DNA of 64,000 bases from Nectonema munidae (Eukaryota > Nematomorpha > Nectonematoida > Nectonematidae). A model generated the notes under the pieces. The model was not told the DNA's origin. It ran no database searches and saw only the letters and a program-made list of their open reading frames with translations. The stretch's first letter is position 1. Each line of letters starts with the position of its first letter. Location of the stretch: positions 1 through 64,000 of the forward strand of contig JAUIRK010000474.1 of the NCBI GenBank assembly GCA_030549495.1, written 5' to 3'. Of the stretch, positions 1-12,121 are shown piece by piece. Position numbers and translations under genes: made by a program.

Positions 1-1982
1 AATTTTAGTATACAGATGCCAAAATATTCTTATTTTGTTTTTCTACCACTCACAATCTAAATCTCAGTGGCTCATTTTATCATGGTGTAATCACTTATCC
101 AAGCTTGGTAAATAAAGGTAACGATAAAGGCAATTTATTCTTATTATCTGCTTACGTAATCTTATTTTTATTTCTATGGAGATTCATACGTGTAAAGAAA
201 AGACAGGCAAACCAAATTGGAGTATTCACATACTGCTCATGCTCTTTATTCTCAAAGCATTCATGGACATTTTTAGGTTTATTACGATGAAAAGAATTCA
301 TGAATCGCATAAATTTGTATTATCCTGTATACACCTTCTCATCTATGATTAGAATAGCGCGATCGAGAAGCCTTGAGGTAATCGTTTCTACGTCATTCTG
401 TGTATCGAATACACACGTATAAAAGGCGTGCAAATCTAAAAATCGTCATTCCCACCCATCCTCGCTCTTCGGTAAGCTTATGTTCATTTCACTCCCAAAC
501 CTTTTCGCTAAATAATCTTTGAGAAAGTTTGAACTTGCAGTATTCTTCACGAGTGATATTCAGCTGTATTGGAGATGCTACTTTTTTGCGATCTGTGTCT
601 TTCGTATAATGTTGACAGACACAGGTTTCTTTATATGTTAGACTTATCGTATAGCTTTGTTAGTACATTTTGGATTTGTCAGTAAGTTCTAAATTCTTTG
701 ATAAGAGTGAGTACGGCACAAATGGGCGGTTACTGCTACCAAACTCATGCAATGAGTCGTAAATATTTCATTTATGTAGCTCTACTTGTATTCCGACACG
801 CTAAGCGCTTTTTCATAACATGCCATTTATATTCTTGTACACATAATAAAGTAAATATGTTAAGCTCTTTATTTTAGTGCGTGGCGTCTAACACGAAGCC
901 GTATTTACTTCTCGCCAGCGCGTGTACATTTTCAAGGCTGCTTTTGCCAATCTTATCTACGTGGACAAATCTTTTAGATATGTTCTAAAAATTTTGCGTT
1001 TGGCTGATTAAAAATCAGCAATCCATTTCGTGCTTCAGTCGATCTGCGTTTGGCGACTGAGGGATGGCATGAAATGGTGCTAAACATTTTTGAAGCGACT
1101 AAATATTTCCAGTATTAACTCGTAAATGATGATGATAGACAGTATAAACCGAAAAGTGTTAAGTTGGAAGATGCGAACGCTGTTAGGTCAGCGCTCTGCC
1201 TAAGTAGTATCCACTGGCTATAGTGACTCAGTTATCCAAGTTCGACTCACCTCTATATGCATAGTAATCATTGAGGGGAATTTAAAAGATATAAATACAA
1301 GACGAGAAAAGACTGTTTTTTAACCTTATCAAAGCCTAACGAAACCCTAATGTCCGATTAAATAAAATGGTTTGCTTCAAATTTTATGAAAATTGATTAA
1401 AAAATTTGAGCAGACAATTAGTTTTCAAAAAATAGATCTTAAATATTTAATAATGAAATATCTTTGGTACTTATTGGTTATCTTCCCCAAAAAGCAGTTT
1501 CTGCTCAACCTTATAAAAAAAGCTACCTCTAAGTTCTTATAAATTTTTGCAACTAATAAAATCAAGATTTTTTTGTGAAAAAAGGTTTGTTGAAAAGATT
1601 GGTCAATTAGTCATTTGGTTACAGTAAGGTAATCAGTAAGTTATTTGGTATTTAATTAAAAAAATTCCCTTATTTTTTTCTCTAAGATAAATAAATACCT
1701 AATGACGTTTTAAATTTTTAGTGGGGGTAGAATCAATAAGTACTAAATCGTTTATGTAGTACTTCTAATCCCACCATCATATTTAATTACCCTACCCGTG
1801 TTTTCCAAGATAACGCAAAAGGCACTAAGTGCTTTGATTCAAAAGTGCCTTAAAATCAAGAAATCTTGTGCGTCTTACAAATAGAACTATAGAATAAACA
1901 GGTTAAGGCAGCTTTACATCATTTACTTAATGTCGTCTCTTTTTTATGTGATCAAATTTGTTAAAATTAAATGCGAATACTT
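1..1982. other. Intergenic sequence upstream of the GST pair
   Basis: No gene, RNA or recognisable transposon can be supported here. The only longer open frame (105-290, + strand, 61 codons from a TTG) has no recognisable domain. A weak tRNA B-box-like string lies near 1,230-1,245 without a convincing A box or cloverleaf. The 3' part should contain the promoter and 5' untranslated exon of the first GST, because an intron acceptor sits just before its ATG, but I cannot place the transcription start. Confidence 0.5.
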
Positions 1983-2006
1983 TATTTTCAGATAACTTGA
2001 AATTAA

Positions 2007-2657
2007 ATGTCACATCCAATTCTCTATGCTCTAGAATGGTCTCCTCCAAACAGAAGTATCATTATGCTGGTGAAAGCCTTAAATTTGCCTGTGGATATTC
2101 ACCTGCTTGATTTTTTGAAAGGAGAACACTTAACTCCGGAATACCTGATGATGAATCCAAGACACACTGCTCCAACATTAGCTGATAACGGATTTTACAT
2201 GTGTGAAAGTCGCGCCATTTTAAAATACTTGGTTGACAAATTTTCCAAAAATAATCCCATGTATCCTTTAGATCTGCAAAAGAGAGCAAAAATTAACGAA
2301 GCGCTTGACTATAATTTGGGGACATTTTGGAAAACGTTGCAGGATTCTCTCTTAGATCAGGTACGATTTGGAAAAGAAGCATCTAAGGAGAGCTTGGATA
2401 GTTTGCGGTGTGAACTCGAATATTTGGATGGCGTTTTTCAGAAACATCAACCATATCTTACTGGCAAGGAAATGACAATCGCGGATTTGTCGCTGTTTGC
2501 TTTGTTTGACATCATAACCTACACTCACTTTGATATCAGTGCTTACAAGAATTTATCCTGTTGGAAGACCAAAATGCAAGCCAATTCATTTTATGAAGAT
2601 AAGAGTAAAATGGTGTACGAATTTTTCAAAAGGATGCAAGAAATGAAGAACAAGTGA
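2007..2657 (+). CDS. Glutathione S-transferase, delta/epsilon-like (copy 1)
   Basis: A complete 216-residue cytosolic GST, which would conjugate glutathione to electrophiles. The N-terminal thioredoxin-like half (about residues 5-80) carries WSPPNRS, where Ser12 is the likely glutathione-activating serine of the insect delta/epsilon type. It also has the glutathione-site motifs NPRHTAPTL (cis-proline loop) and ESRAI. The helical C-terminal half (about 90-210) has the N-capping box in MTIADLSL. Length is normal for the family. The ATG follows a good splice acceptor (ttttcag at about 1,982-1,989) by 17 bases, so the coding region is one exon behind a 5'UTR intron. An ATTAAA lies about 60 bases past the stop. 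It is closely similar to the gene at 4,162 and clearly a tandem duplicate. The exact class (delta versus a crustacean-specific group) is not certain. Confidence 0.95.
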   Translation: MSHPILYALEWSPPNRSIIMLVKALNLPVDIHLLDFLKGEHLTPEYLMMNPRHTAPTLADNGFYMCESRAILKYLVDKFSKNNPMYPLDLQKRAKINEALDYNLGTFWKTLQDSLLDQVRFGKEASKESLDSLRCELEYLDGVFQKHQPYLTGKEMTIADLSLFALFDIITYTHFDISAYKNLSCWKTKMQANSFYEDKSKMVYEFFKRMQEMKNK

Positions 2658-4161
2658 CGATTCCTTTCTGAACCCTGAAAAACTTTTTTTAATTTACTTT
2701 CTCTTCTAATTAAATGATCTTTGTCTTTAATTTTGAGATTGATAAAAATTAATCGAACATACCTTTCACTATGTTCTTTTAAGGGCGTGAGTATGGTTGG
2801 TTAGATGCCTGATTCGATAACTCAAGGTCTTGGGTTCGATCCTGCATCAAGTTTGCTTTCCTCATAGTTCGATACAAGCGGCGCAATTGTGCCTTTTCGA
2901 TGAAAACACCCTACCGTACCATTAGCATTAAGTAGTTTCATGGAAAATAATCCTGAAAACTTTTGATGGATATAAAAGACCTTTTTTAAAAAAGGATATG
3001 AAACTCTAGTGTCTATATCATTGACTATTTTAGAAAAAAATTTGATATTTATACTACAAAAATGAAAAATTCAGATTTTCTAATCAATTATAACTCAAGT
3101 GTCAAAAATAATTTTATTCAATTTTTGGCCCTAATTTTCTCAGATTTAATATAACCAAAAATTAATATTTTTACTCCTAAACAATGAGAGGGAAAAATAG
3201 TTTCACATACTAATTAGATTCTTTTTTAAATTAGTAAACGATGACTTTACTAACTTTATTAGTTACACCTACTAAGTTTGTTATTTTAACAGATATAAGT
3301 AAATAATGCAGCAGAAGGAGTGTTCATTATTCCTTTCACTGTTAGAGGATGTGCATCAATAAAGGACACGTTACCCACTCATGAAGATACAAATAAAGCG
3401 TAGTACATAAAGCGAAGGTTAGATGGCGTTAAATTTAAAGATATATACTTTTTTAAATAACGAGTCTTCATGATATAACTTTGTTTTTTTTGAGATAACC
3501 TCGCAACAAAACTTTAGAAAAATTATTATGAACATTGTTCATTCAATCAATAAATAAGTTTCATAACATTTAAAATATTTTGAAAGTTGTAATAATCTTA
3601 AGTACAGTTAAGGTTACTATTATTTTCTAGTTTTCCTAACTGAATATTATAAGAAAGAATAAGCAGTTACTTAATTGCATATATCAAGAATGCATCTATG
3701 CACAATTTTTCCTACTAAAATAGGAACTCAGTCTACTTTATATCTTTGTGATTGATTGGAATAATCTGTATATAATACTTGAGAGAATATGCAGATCTTA
3801 TTTTTCTTCTCTCCTTTCTTTCTTTTTGCATAGTAAAATGCAGCTTTCATAAGCTTTATGAAATAACTTTGGATAAAGTAGAGTGGAGGAGAAATTGAGT
3901 TTGTGAAAAGTTGTCATTTCAAACTAAGCCCAGGAATTTTTGCATTTAAATAACTTTGAAATATAACAAACGTAACATGATTCGTTACCGAAAGAAAAGA
4001 CTATCAAGCCTGCGAGAATCGAATTAAACAAAGAAAGTAGATTTTATTTTAATTAATTTTTAAATGTATTTAAAATACAAAATTGCTTTATTAATGTCAA
4101 ACGTAATCTAATTACCTTTATTATATTCTTAGATCAACTTAATCGAGAACTTTGAACAGAA
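2658..4161. other. Spacer between the two GST genes
   Basis: About 1.5 kb of AT-rich sequence containing the 3'UTR of the first GST, one tRNA-like SINE segment (2,772-2,850) and the presumed promoter and 5'UTR intron of the second GST. The intron ends in the acceptor tattcttag (4,124-4,132), about 29 bases before the second ATG. No other gene was seen. Confidence 0.5.
2772..2850 (+). repeat. tRNA-derived SINE-like segment
   Basis: This segment has a pol III A-box-like string (TGGTTGGTTAGAT, about 2,794) followed about 40 bases later by a B box (GGGTTCGATCC, about 2,831). That spacing is typical of tRNA-derived SINEs. No CCA-ready acceptor stem or convincing anticodon arm is visible, so it is called a repeat rather than a tRNA gene. 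A similar TGGTTGG-type A box occurs in the inverted tRNA-like segment at 58,080-58,160. Confidence 0.5.
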
Positions 4162-4809
4162 ATGTGTGAACCAACTTTGTACGTGCTACACTGGTCTCCT
4201 CCAAACAGAAGTGTCATCATGTTAGTGAAAGCATTGAACATGCCTGTTAAGATTCATCCCGTTGATTTCTTGAAAAAAGAACATCTCAATCCAGAGTTTA
4301 TCAAGATGAATCCAAGACACACAGCTCCAACCTTGGATGACAATGGATTTTACTTGTGTGAAAGTCGCGCCATTATGAAGTATCTAGTGGATAAGTTTGC
4401 GAAAGGAAATGCCATGTATCCCCTGGACTTGCAGAAGAGAGCGAAAATTGATGAAGCATTGGATTATGAATTGGGCAAATTTTGGAAAGTGATACAAGAT
4501 TCTGTTTATCTTAAGTTACGTTATTTTAAGGAGCCATCGAAAGAAAGCATGGATTCTTTGAAGAGTGAGCTTGAATATTTGGATGGCGTTTTTGACAAAC
4601 ATCCGTTTGTTACTGGGAAAGAAATGACTATTGCAGATTTGTCTCTTTTGTCGTTGTGTGCTTTCATGCATTATGGCAAATATGATTTGACTCCTTACAA
4701 ACATCTGGCGTCTTGGATATCAAAAATGGAAGCTCATAAATTTTTCGAAGATCAGAGTGCTATTGTAAAAGATTTTTTCCAAAAAGTCGCTGAGATGATG
4801 AACAAATGA
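4162..4809 (+). CDS. Glutathione S-transferase, delta/epsilon-like (copy 2)
   Basis: A complete 215-residue cytosolic GST and tandem paralogue of the gene at 2,007. The same landmarks sit at the same positions: WSPPNRS with the presumed catalytic Ser12, NPRHTAPTL, ESRAI, and the MTIADLSL helix cap. Most differences fall in the C-terminal half, especially around residues 110-125 and 165-185, which line the substrate pocket. The pair may therefore differ in substrate preference (inference). The ATG lies about 29 bases after a splice acceptor, as in copy 1, so the duplication kept the 5'UTR intron. An AATAAA lies at about 4,981, within 180 bases of the stop. No frame damage was seen, and both copies look functional. 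Confidence 0.95.
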   Translation: MCEPTLYVLHWSPPNRSVIMLVKALNMPVKIHPVDFLKKEHLNPEFIKMNPRHTAPTLDDNGFYLCESRAIMKYLVDKFAKGNAMYPLDLQKRAKIDEALDYELGKFWKVIQDSVYLKLRYFKEPSKESMDSLKSELEYLDGVFDKHPFVTGKEMTIADLSLLSLCAFMHYGKYDLTPYKHLASWISKMEAHKFFEDQSAIVKDFFQKVAEMMNK

Positions 4810-5082
4810 AATTTCTAACTTTTCTACACGAATTCAGAATTATTTCTGAAAGCTTTAACATTTTTAGTTAATTTTCGATTCATTTGAACAACACTCAAAA
4901 CATTCGTTACTACCTTCTTTTCCTTTCGACAAATTTTATTTTTGTTTTATTTCGTCTATAACCCTTTTTCTTTTACTTGCAATAAATAATTTATGTCTCC
5001 TTAATCAGATTTATTAAAAAAACATTAGACAAAAATGAACTTTGTACTTTAATCTTATCAAATCAAACGGTTGAAAAACATT

Positions 5083-5575
5083 TCGCCCCATGGACAAATT
5101 GTCTCATTGGCTATTTGTTGAAAATAATCTGTTTAAATGTGTAAAATTATTAAAAAATTTTTATTCTTGTTTATTTTATCTCTATTAAATTATTTCAAAT
5201 TAATCATTTTATCTCTTAATTGTTTTTATCACTTTTAAATAAAAATGATTAATTGTCCTTTTTGATAAAGATATAAAGAAAAAAAAGAATTTATAAAAAT
5301 GAAAAATGATACTAGAGTGAAGCATAAAAAAGATCAAAACTAAGCCACTAAATATTTTTTTTCATTAAAGGAATGTGAAGTAGTCGAACGTATGAAGTTG
5401 CAGTGTATAGGTTAAGACATTTTGTCTCATGAAAATAATGGGGCGAATTGTCCATGGGACGAACTGTCTCATGAAAATAATGGGGCGAATTGTCCTATGA
5501 AAATAATGTGGCGAATTGTCCATGGGACGAACTGTCTTATGAAAATAATGGGGCGAATTGTCTTTTGTGAAAATT
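5083..5575. repeat. Short tandem repeat around GGGGCGAATTGTC units
   Basis: Between about 5,410 and 5,570 the motif ATGAAAATAATGGGGCGAAT plus TGTC occurs four times, in places separated by CATGGGACGAACTGTCTC. A related block at 5,083-5,200 (CCCCATGGACAAATTGTCTC and the AT-rich stretch after it) reappears in inverse orientation at about 57,590-57,715. This shows a dispersed repeat family. The family was not recognised. Confidence 0.6.
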
Positions 5576-5608
5576 TAGCTCTAAGCGGTTTTATTTTATG
5601 ATTTATTC

Positions 5609-7871
5609 CAGGGCAAGTAAAAGTCAATTTTTTCGTAAGCTTTAGTTATTGTTCATAAACAATTTTTTCTTATTTCGAACTTTAATGATCTTTTGTTGAG
5701 TAATTTATAGGTCAACAAAAGTCAACTTTTTATTATAATGTCAATAAAGTAAATTTTTATTTTTTTCACAACTTGAATTATTTTTATTTATAATAAAAAG
5801 CTATATAACTTTTTATTTATTAAAAAAGAGAAACTGAGTAATACTTTCAATCAATTGAGAGTTATTTTTATCAACGCTTTTCTTATTTCGGCTTTTAAAT
5901 TGTTTATGAATGAGACATATTTTTACAGTAGACACATATTTGCACAGGTACTCCTTACTCTTGTTTTAATGAAAGATGGTGTGTTCTTTTATTATATAGA
6001 GTGGATTCGCATCTTACTGGCATTAAATTTAAATGATATCTGTAAAGAGCAGTGCTTATTTCCTGTTTTCAACTTGTTATATTTACTATAGCTTGCATAC
6101 TGTAATATAATCATCATGACTAGATGTTCATTACATGTAGGCCTATATTTTATGTGCTTGTAATTTGCGCATACCTTTGAGGATGATCGATAAACATATG
6201 CTTGTTAAACAACACTAATTTTTGAATATAAGTGCGCTTCTTCATCTTTCATTTTTTCAACAATTACTTCCTTAAATCTTTCATAAGAAACTTTATTTTT
6301 GTTGTCCAATTTTCTTCAACTGATGTTATTTTTGAAAAATAAAATCAAACATGCCAAAAACTGCTAAAAACAACATTCAAAAAATATCTTCTTTCGTTTT
6401 CAAATATCCGAAGGAATTCACTTATTCTACAGATAAAAGTACTTTGTATTGTATATTATGCATGACTGAAGTGAAATACGAAAAAACTTTTTTTGTGGAC
6501 AAGCACAGATCAACGCAAAAGCATAAAAGAATTCTTGATAATGCTTCTGGAAGTAAAAGTCTTGAATACTTTGTAAAGATCACTGATAAAAACCTTACTA
6601 ATATTTTGATAACGGCATTTTTAGAAGCAAACATTCCTCTTTATAAATTGAACCATCCAAGTATTAAGTCTTTATTTCAAAGTATTGGCAATGTTTTACC
6701 ATCTGAAAGAACTTGTAGAAACGCAATAGACGACTTGGCGACAAATAAATTACGAGAAATCAAAGATTTAATTAAAAACCAACAAATTTTTTTAATGATT
6801 GATGAAACAGAACTATCAGGTAAAATCTTTGTAAATGTTCTGCTTGGAAAACTTAATCATTCAACTGTCACACATCTTATCAAAATTGTAGTTCATGAGT
6901 CTCACTACTCAGAAAAACTAACTATATTGGTAGATGATGTGATTAAAGAGTTTGATATTGAACGCAACGACTTTTGTTTGCTTTTAACAGATGCTGCTAC
7001 ATATAATGTAGCTGCTGGAAAAACTTTGAAGATTTTCTTTCCCAATCTCTTTCACGTGACATGCTTCTCTCATCTTCTCCATAACTGTGCTCTAAAAGTG
7101 AAAGCTTTTTACAAAAATGTTAATGATTTAATTTCTTCGGTTAAAGCTTTAACAATCAAAAACAAAAGGAGGCGTTCTCCTTTTAAAGATATTGGACATC
7201 CACCCACTCCTATTGTAACAAGGAGGGCAAGCTGGCTAAAAAGTGCTCTTTATTACTGTGAGTATCTTCCAAACATTCGACGAATTATTCAAACATCGAT
7301 AGTGAAGACAGCATTTTGTTAAAAAGGGAGGGCTATCTCTCAATAAAGCAAAACTACAATGATTTGATTGATTTTGTAGAAAAATCTCAAAACTCTAGAT
7401 TTTCGATAAAAGATGCTTACAATTCTTTTAACAAAATTAATTTTTGTGAAGATGAATGCAAAATTAAGGAATATTTTGAAAGACGTTTCAATCAAAATCA
7501 AATAAAAGAAATAATAGAAATGAAAAATTGTGAAATTTCACCAAGCACATATTTGAAGCTACAGGACTGTCAAGCAACTACTTCAGAAGTTGAACGTTCG
7601 TTTTCTAAATTAAAAAAACTACTGGAAAAAGACCGAAATTTTAAAGACGAAAATATTTTCAAGTATATGATATTTTATTATAATTCAAAAAATAATAATG
7701 ACTATGAATCAGTGAAATTTCAATAAATTTTTTACAGCTTTACAATCATTTTTGTAAACGTATGTTACTTTCAAAAAATTTTCAAGGTCAACTTTTTTGA
7801 GTAATAAGTCAACTTTTTAAAACATAAGGTCAATTTTTAAAAGTTTTTTAGGTCAATTTTTCCTTGCCCTG
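5609..7871 (+). mobile_element. hAT-family DNA transposon, nearly complete
   Basis: Terminal inverted repeats begin CAGGGCAAG at 5,609 and end CTTGCCCTG at 7,871; the first 9 bases match exactly, with weaker similarity further in. The flanks read TTTATTC on the left (5,602-5,608) and TTTATTAC on the right (7,872-7,879), an 8-bp target duplication with one base lost on the left. Subterminal GTCAAnTTTTT repeats occur several times inside both ends, as expected for transposase binding sites. The element encodes a hAT transposase on the + strand. The total length of 2,263 bp fits an autonomous hAT. The TIR sequence, the duplication size and the transposase motifs agree with each other. Confidence 0.88.
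6351..7726 (+). pseudogene. hAT transposase (CGGBP1-like N terminus), frame change near 7,290
   Basis: The first frame (6,351-7,322, 323 aa) begins with a BED/CGGBP1-like zinc-binding region (CILC near residue 35 and HRSTQKHKR near 53). It continues into the RNase H-like core with MIDE (about residue 147), TDAATYN (about 209) and the hAT signature CFSHLLHNCA (about 232). The second frame (7,316-7,726) carries the C-terminal dimerisation region with SEVERSFSKLKK and the final acidic residue of the triad. The two frames overlap around 7,316; similarity would switch frame near 7,290-7,316, consistent with one small indel. Together they give roughly 460 residues, close to the full length expected for this short hAT type. 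Inactive as read, but apparently young. Confidence 0.85.
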
Positions 7872-7879
7872 TTTATTAC

Positions 7880-9890
7880 ATAACTAAAAAACTTTAATAA
7901 AGTCATATGTTGGGATGAGACAGTTAGTTAAAAATTTTGAAAAACAAATAAACTCAGAATTGAAAATAAAAGTTCAACTTCAGCTTGAGAAGCAGGAATT
8001 AGAGAGACGGGAATACAAAAACATTTAATTTTTTTCAAAAAAATGTAAATGATATCTGATTTCATTTAAATTATAAATTTGATTTTTATTTAAATTTCGC
8101 GTTACATGAAATATGTGTCCCTCTAGAAATAAAAAGGTGCTAAGAATTTTATTAAGAATACTCTATGTTAAGAAAACATAAAAACATGTTCTTAGATAGA
8201 AGCTGTGAACTTGATAAATAAAAGAGCGCCTTTCCTGCAATTATGTGAGAAAAACGACAAAGAATTTGAAAACTTGTCTTACATATCGAAGTCAGATGGT
8301 TGTACAAAAATACTTCTTCCATGGTAAAACCGCTTTTAATATTTCGTTGCACTTTGAAACACTGTCTCTTTTTTGAGCAGAACTTGGAAGAAAATGTGTG
8401 ATATTTTCTACTAACATGACTTAATTGAAAGACTAAATTTCCTAAAAGGAAATAACCCTATTCTCTTTTCTTGATATTTTTTTTGTGAATGATAGCACAT
8501 TTGATAGGGTAATTTTGTTCTAGACCTAAAATATCATGAGGAATTTTCTTACTTCAATCACCCTCTATTTTTCTCCTCTTGACAATATAATCTCAAAGAT
8601 GTGTGATTCTTCATTCCTTGTTAAATTTCACAAGAGTAAAAAATATAAAACTCCTTTCAATCCTAGGATCTTACACGTACAGAAATTAATTCGGAAAAGA
8701 GATTGTTCGTATACACAGTTAAAAAGTCTCAGGGATTCCATTACACATATAGCCAAGAAAACAAATCAATTATCAAAATTATATTTCAAATTTTTTAACT
8801 CTTCTCTCTGTGTAGAAAAAAAGCTCAATAAAGACAAACATCCCTAACTCTAACTGTCAAGCTAAAGAAGATTAATAATAAAATTATTATAAAAATGATG
8901 AGTTCTTTAATGATAAAAGTATAACCAATGCCTTCAACTACAGTTTCAGAAAGTTCTACCAATAAACTGAGTCCTCTTCTATCTTTTCCTCATTCAGTAT
9001 GGAATAAATAGTATTATTTATTGGTATTAAAATATACTTGATTGAAATTAAATTTTAAAAGTTACTTTTTATTTAATAAATGAATCTGGAAGGTTTTTAG
9101 AAAAGGATTGTATGAAGAAGTCCTAACCTTAGAAGGACGGGGTAGGTCTTTTTGTGAAGAGCAAAATCTTCAAACTTAATTTAGTCAAAATAACATATAC
9201 GTAACGTATATTAAGACTAATATGTATTTTGGTATTTTTTGTGCACTATTTGATGAAACATATAAAAAAAATGAACAACTTAATTAAATACCAGAAACGA
9301 AAAAGTAACAATGAAATTAACGCCATCTACATTGTTCACAGGCGATTTTGTTTATTGAAGGAATAGTTTTCCACATGTTAGTGCTCCACTATAAACTACC
9401 ATACTCGAGAGTATTATATTTTTTTCCAATATTTCCTCGAAATTTCCACATACTTCAATAAATAATCAAAAAAAAGAAACATTTACTTACTGTAAAGAGG
9501 GAGAGCTTTAAAGGTTTGAATAAAAAAAATTTACCAAAACAAACACACAAGAATGAAAATATAATTAATCAAAAACACATGAAATCAGTTTCAGGAGTTT
9601 TTTTCTGTTTTTAATTTTTTATGGAGAGCATGAAATATTCCTTTTATCAGTTCAATTTGCACTTTATGCCGTGAACTGTACTAAGGGGACATAGTTTTAT
9701 TCAATCAAATTTTATTCTTTTTTTTACATAAGATATAGATAGAGACTGCCATCTAGTAGTAGGATTGGTAAATCAAAAATTTGTTCGAATAAAACAAATT
9801 CCGCTAAAATCATGCTATTCATTTACGTAATCTGTAAACCGAAGTCATAGAAATTTTCAAGAATTCTGGGACAAATCAGTTTAGCGTTAT
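7880..9890. other. Gene-poor AT-rich spacer
   Basis: Nothing was recognised with confidence. An open frame on the + strand at 8,536-8,847 (103 codons, ATG start, lysine- and serine-rich) has no domain, neighbour or splice signal that would support it, and it is left uncalled. No terminal repeats or tRNA-like boxes were seen. Confidence 0.5.
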
Positions 9891-9892
9891 TG

Positions 9893-10560
9893 AAAGAAAT
9901 TGTAAAGCTCTTTACATCTTATGCGAAGAACAAGTTGTGAGCAGATGCTGGAATGTGAAGACATTGCGAAACAAATCACAAGTGGTTGCTTGATAAAAGT
10001 GGATCTAAAAGTTTGATGAGATTTGTGGATGAAAATTCAGACTTGGTTTCAGCATTGGAAACCTTTCAGTGAAGATGAGTTTCTTAAAAGTACTTTTCTG
10101 AAATGTGCACCTTTTTAAAAAAAATAATTTTAAGAACAAAGACGCAATTTACAAACACGTAGAAGAGTTGCCTGTTTCCAGAAGCACTGTAAAAAATTGG
10201 GTAATGGCCATGCACTCTAATATAACAAGTCAAATAAAAAACTCGTCTGCTTGTGACTTCTTTTCAATTTGTCTTGATGAAACGACTGATATCACATCAT
10301 CTGCTCGACTGGCAACCTTTGTCAGGTATTGTAGTAGTATTGAATTGTACAACATGGTTGGCCGTCATGTTGGATTTATAAAGCTTTTCACAGATATAGT
10401 TGTTCATCTCATTACCTTTTCTCTGCATCATACACCAAGAAGTACTGTGTGCTAAAGTTGGGTTAAAAAACGAAACTTTGAATGACACTTTTCAATCAAG
10501 TATCCATTTTCATCAATAAAATTGTAGATATGAATCAGCACTTAGCATTAATAAAAACTA
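9893..10560 (+). mobile_element. hAT transposase relic, GTF2IRD2/ZBED-like
   Basis: A frame at 10,105-10,455 reads ELPVSRSTVKNWV, then CDFFSICLDETTDITSSARL and ATFVRYC. This is the start of the RNase H-like core in the GTF2IRD2/ZBED5 branch of hAT transposases, including the first catalytic aspartate of LDETTD. Just downstream, in a different frame (about 10,418-10,510), CIIHQEVLCAKVGL matches the C..H.E hAT signature. Upstream pieces (about 9,930-10,080) also look coding in other frames. The relic has several frame changes, lacks the C-terminal dimerisation part, and shows no clear inverted termini. It is an old DNA transposon fossil. Confidence 0.75.
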
Positions 10561-11103
10561 CAGACATATGTGTTCTATCATTATAAATTTTTTTAGAGTT
10601 TATCAATCTAATATAACGCTCAGATATAAGTATCTTGATTATCAGTTTTTGACATGTATGGCTCACCTCACTTTTTCGAAAATGGTATCAAAAGATGCAC
10701 CTGGGATTTTATGAAATGTCAGGCAATTTAAATATATAAAATTTAGACAATTTTGTATAATAAAAGGTTTAGTAGAGGAGCGCTTAAGGGACTTGAAACT
10801 CCAAAATGAATAATTGACTGATTATCAGGTTTTGAAACACGAAAATAAAAACAGTCGATGAAAATCGAAAATCAGGTATATTCTACTTTGATACAGGATA
10901 TTTAGGCTATATAAAGATATATAGATGATAAAAGATAGCAAATAAATATAACTATCGTAACATATTAGGGAAGGCTGGCCTTGAAATATAGGAATCAAAG
11001 GAAGGTAAACTGCGAGGTTTAAAGGAGATGAAAAACGAAAATATTGTATTTTATTGAAGTAAATTTGAAAAAAAGTTAAACCGAGCTGAAGGATTAATAT
11101 ACT

Positions 11104-11485
11104 TTAGATATTATTGACATCAGGAGTGTCAGTATTCCAAGAAAAGAAGTTGCAGCCGTGTAATCGTTTGGAGCAGGAGGAAAATTTTTTTCCTTTGTTT
11201 TTACCTTCTTTATAAACGGTTCGCGTGATTGCAGGTTGAGCGCAGTGACAATTAATTGTGTGGGATAAAGAGTCTTTCCAAACAAAATATGAGCAATTTC
11301 CAAGGGAACACGTGAAAAACATACTACCAAAATTTTTCTCTGTTTTCGCAATCTTAAGTTTTGCGTCATTACCACAATCACATTTCACAGAGTTGTTAGT
11401 CTCCACATTGTTCTTTAGTAAAGGAGATGACAACTTTCCAAAGATGCGTGGTTTTTTAAAAGATTTTGAGGGAAATTTTGCGAAG
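11104..11485 (-). CDS. Terminal exon with two GRF zinc fingers (copy A), TOP3A C-terminus-like
   Basis: The minus-strand exon opens after the acceptor cttttaag and gives about 126 residues to a TAA. It has two GRF-type zinc fingers. The first runs CDCGNDAKLKIAK to CSLGNCSYFVW and the second CHCAQPAITRTV to CNFFSW, each with the C-x-C...C...C and F-x-W pattern. The second finger closely follows the last GRF finger of animal topoisomerase III alpha as I remember it (QP..TRTV, NKG..F). An AATAAA on the minus strand about 50 bases past the stop supports a real terminal exon. The first base is a phase remainder, so upstream exons are needed, and none carrying a topoisomerase domain is visible in this window. 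A homologous exon with the same phase lies at 13,174-13,549. Confidence 0.7.
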
Positions 11486-12121
11486 CTTAAAAGTTGTATG
11501 AATATTATTTTAAATATAATTATTTTTTACCTAACACCTAAACAATTAAAAAAAAATAACTCAAACAATTTGAATTAAAGCAGATATACTTTATTGAAAG
11601 TTACACTCTAGCTATAAACTTTTAACTAGAAACAAGCTACATTCCGTTGTGTAGTTTTCTTCTTCTAAAGAATTGAAGGTTAGGTAAGATCGGTTCTAAC
11701 CTGGTCAGTAAGCAAACCAACACTGACATTGGGATAACGTGGTCAATTCTTTACATAAAAAAAATAGTATATAATATTTATTATTTTTGGAAAGATATTA
11801 GAAATAATGAATACAAAATAACAAGAGTTCTACAGTTGCTATAATGGATCAAAAGTTCAACATCTAGATTTATCAGGAATTAATTTTTCAACACATGACA
11901 TATTAAAATACAAGTAAAATTGCGATTATAAGGATATAACATCGAAAAAGATTTAAACCAGGAACATATTCTTCTTTTTAATTTTTAAATATGGAATATT
12001 ATATTTGTACAATCTGTCCCTTGTCCAGTCATAAAAAAATAAATAATAATGAATTTTACGGCTAATGTTCCCAGCACGCTGAGGTTTAGCCGCTTTTTAC
12101 CACTATGGCATTTTAGACAAA

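Noticed and set aside
1190-1260. tRNA-like B-box string near 1,235
   Set aside because: No matching A box at the right distance and no cloverleaf.
8536-8847. 103-codon open frame on the + strand
   Set aside because: No recognisable domain, splice signal, neighbour or codon bias; frames of this length arise by chance in such sequence.
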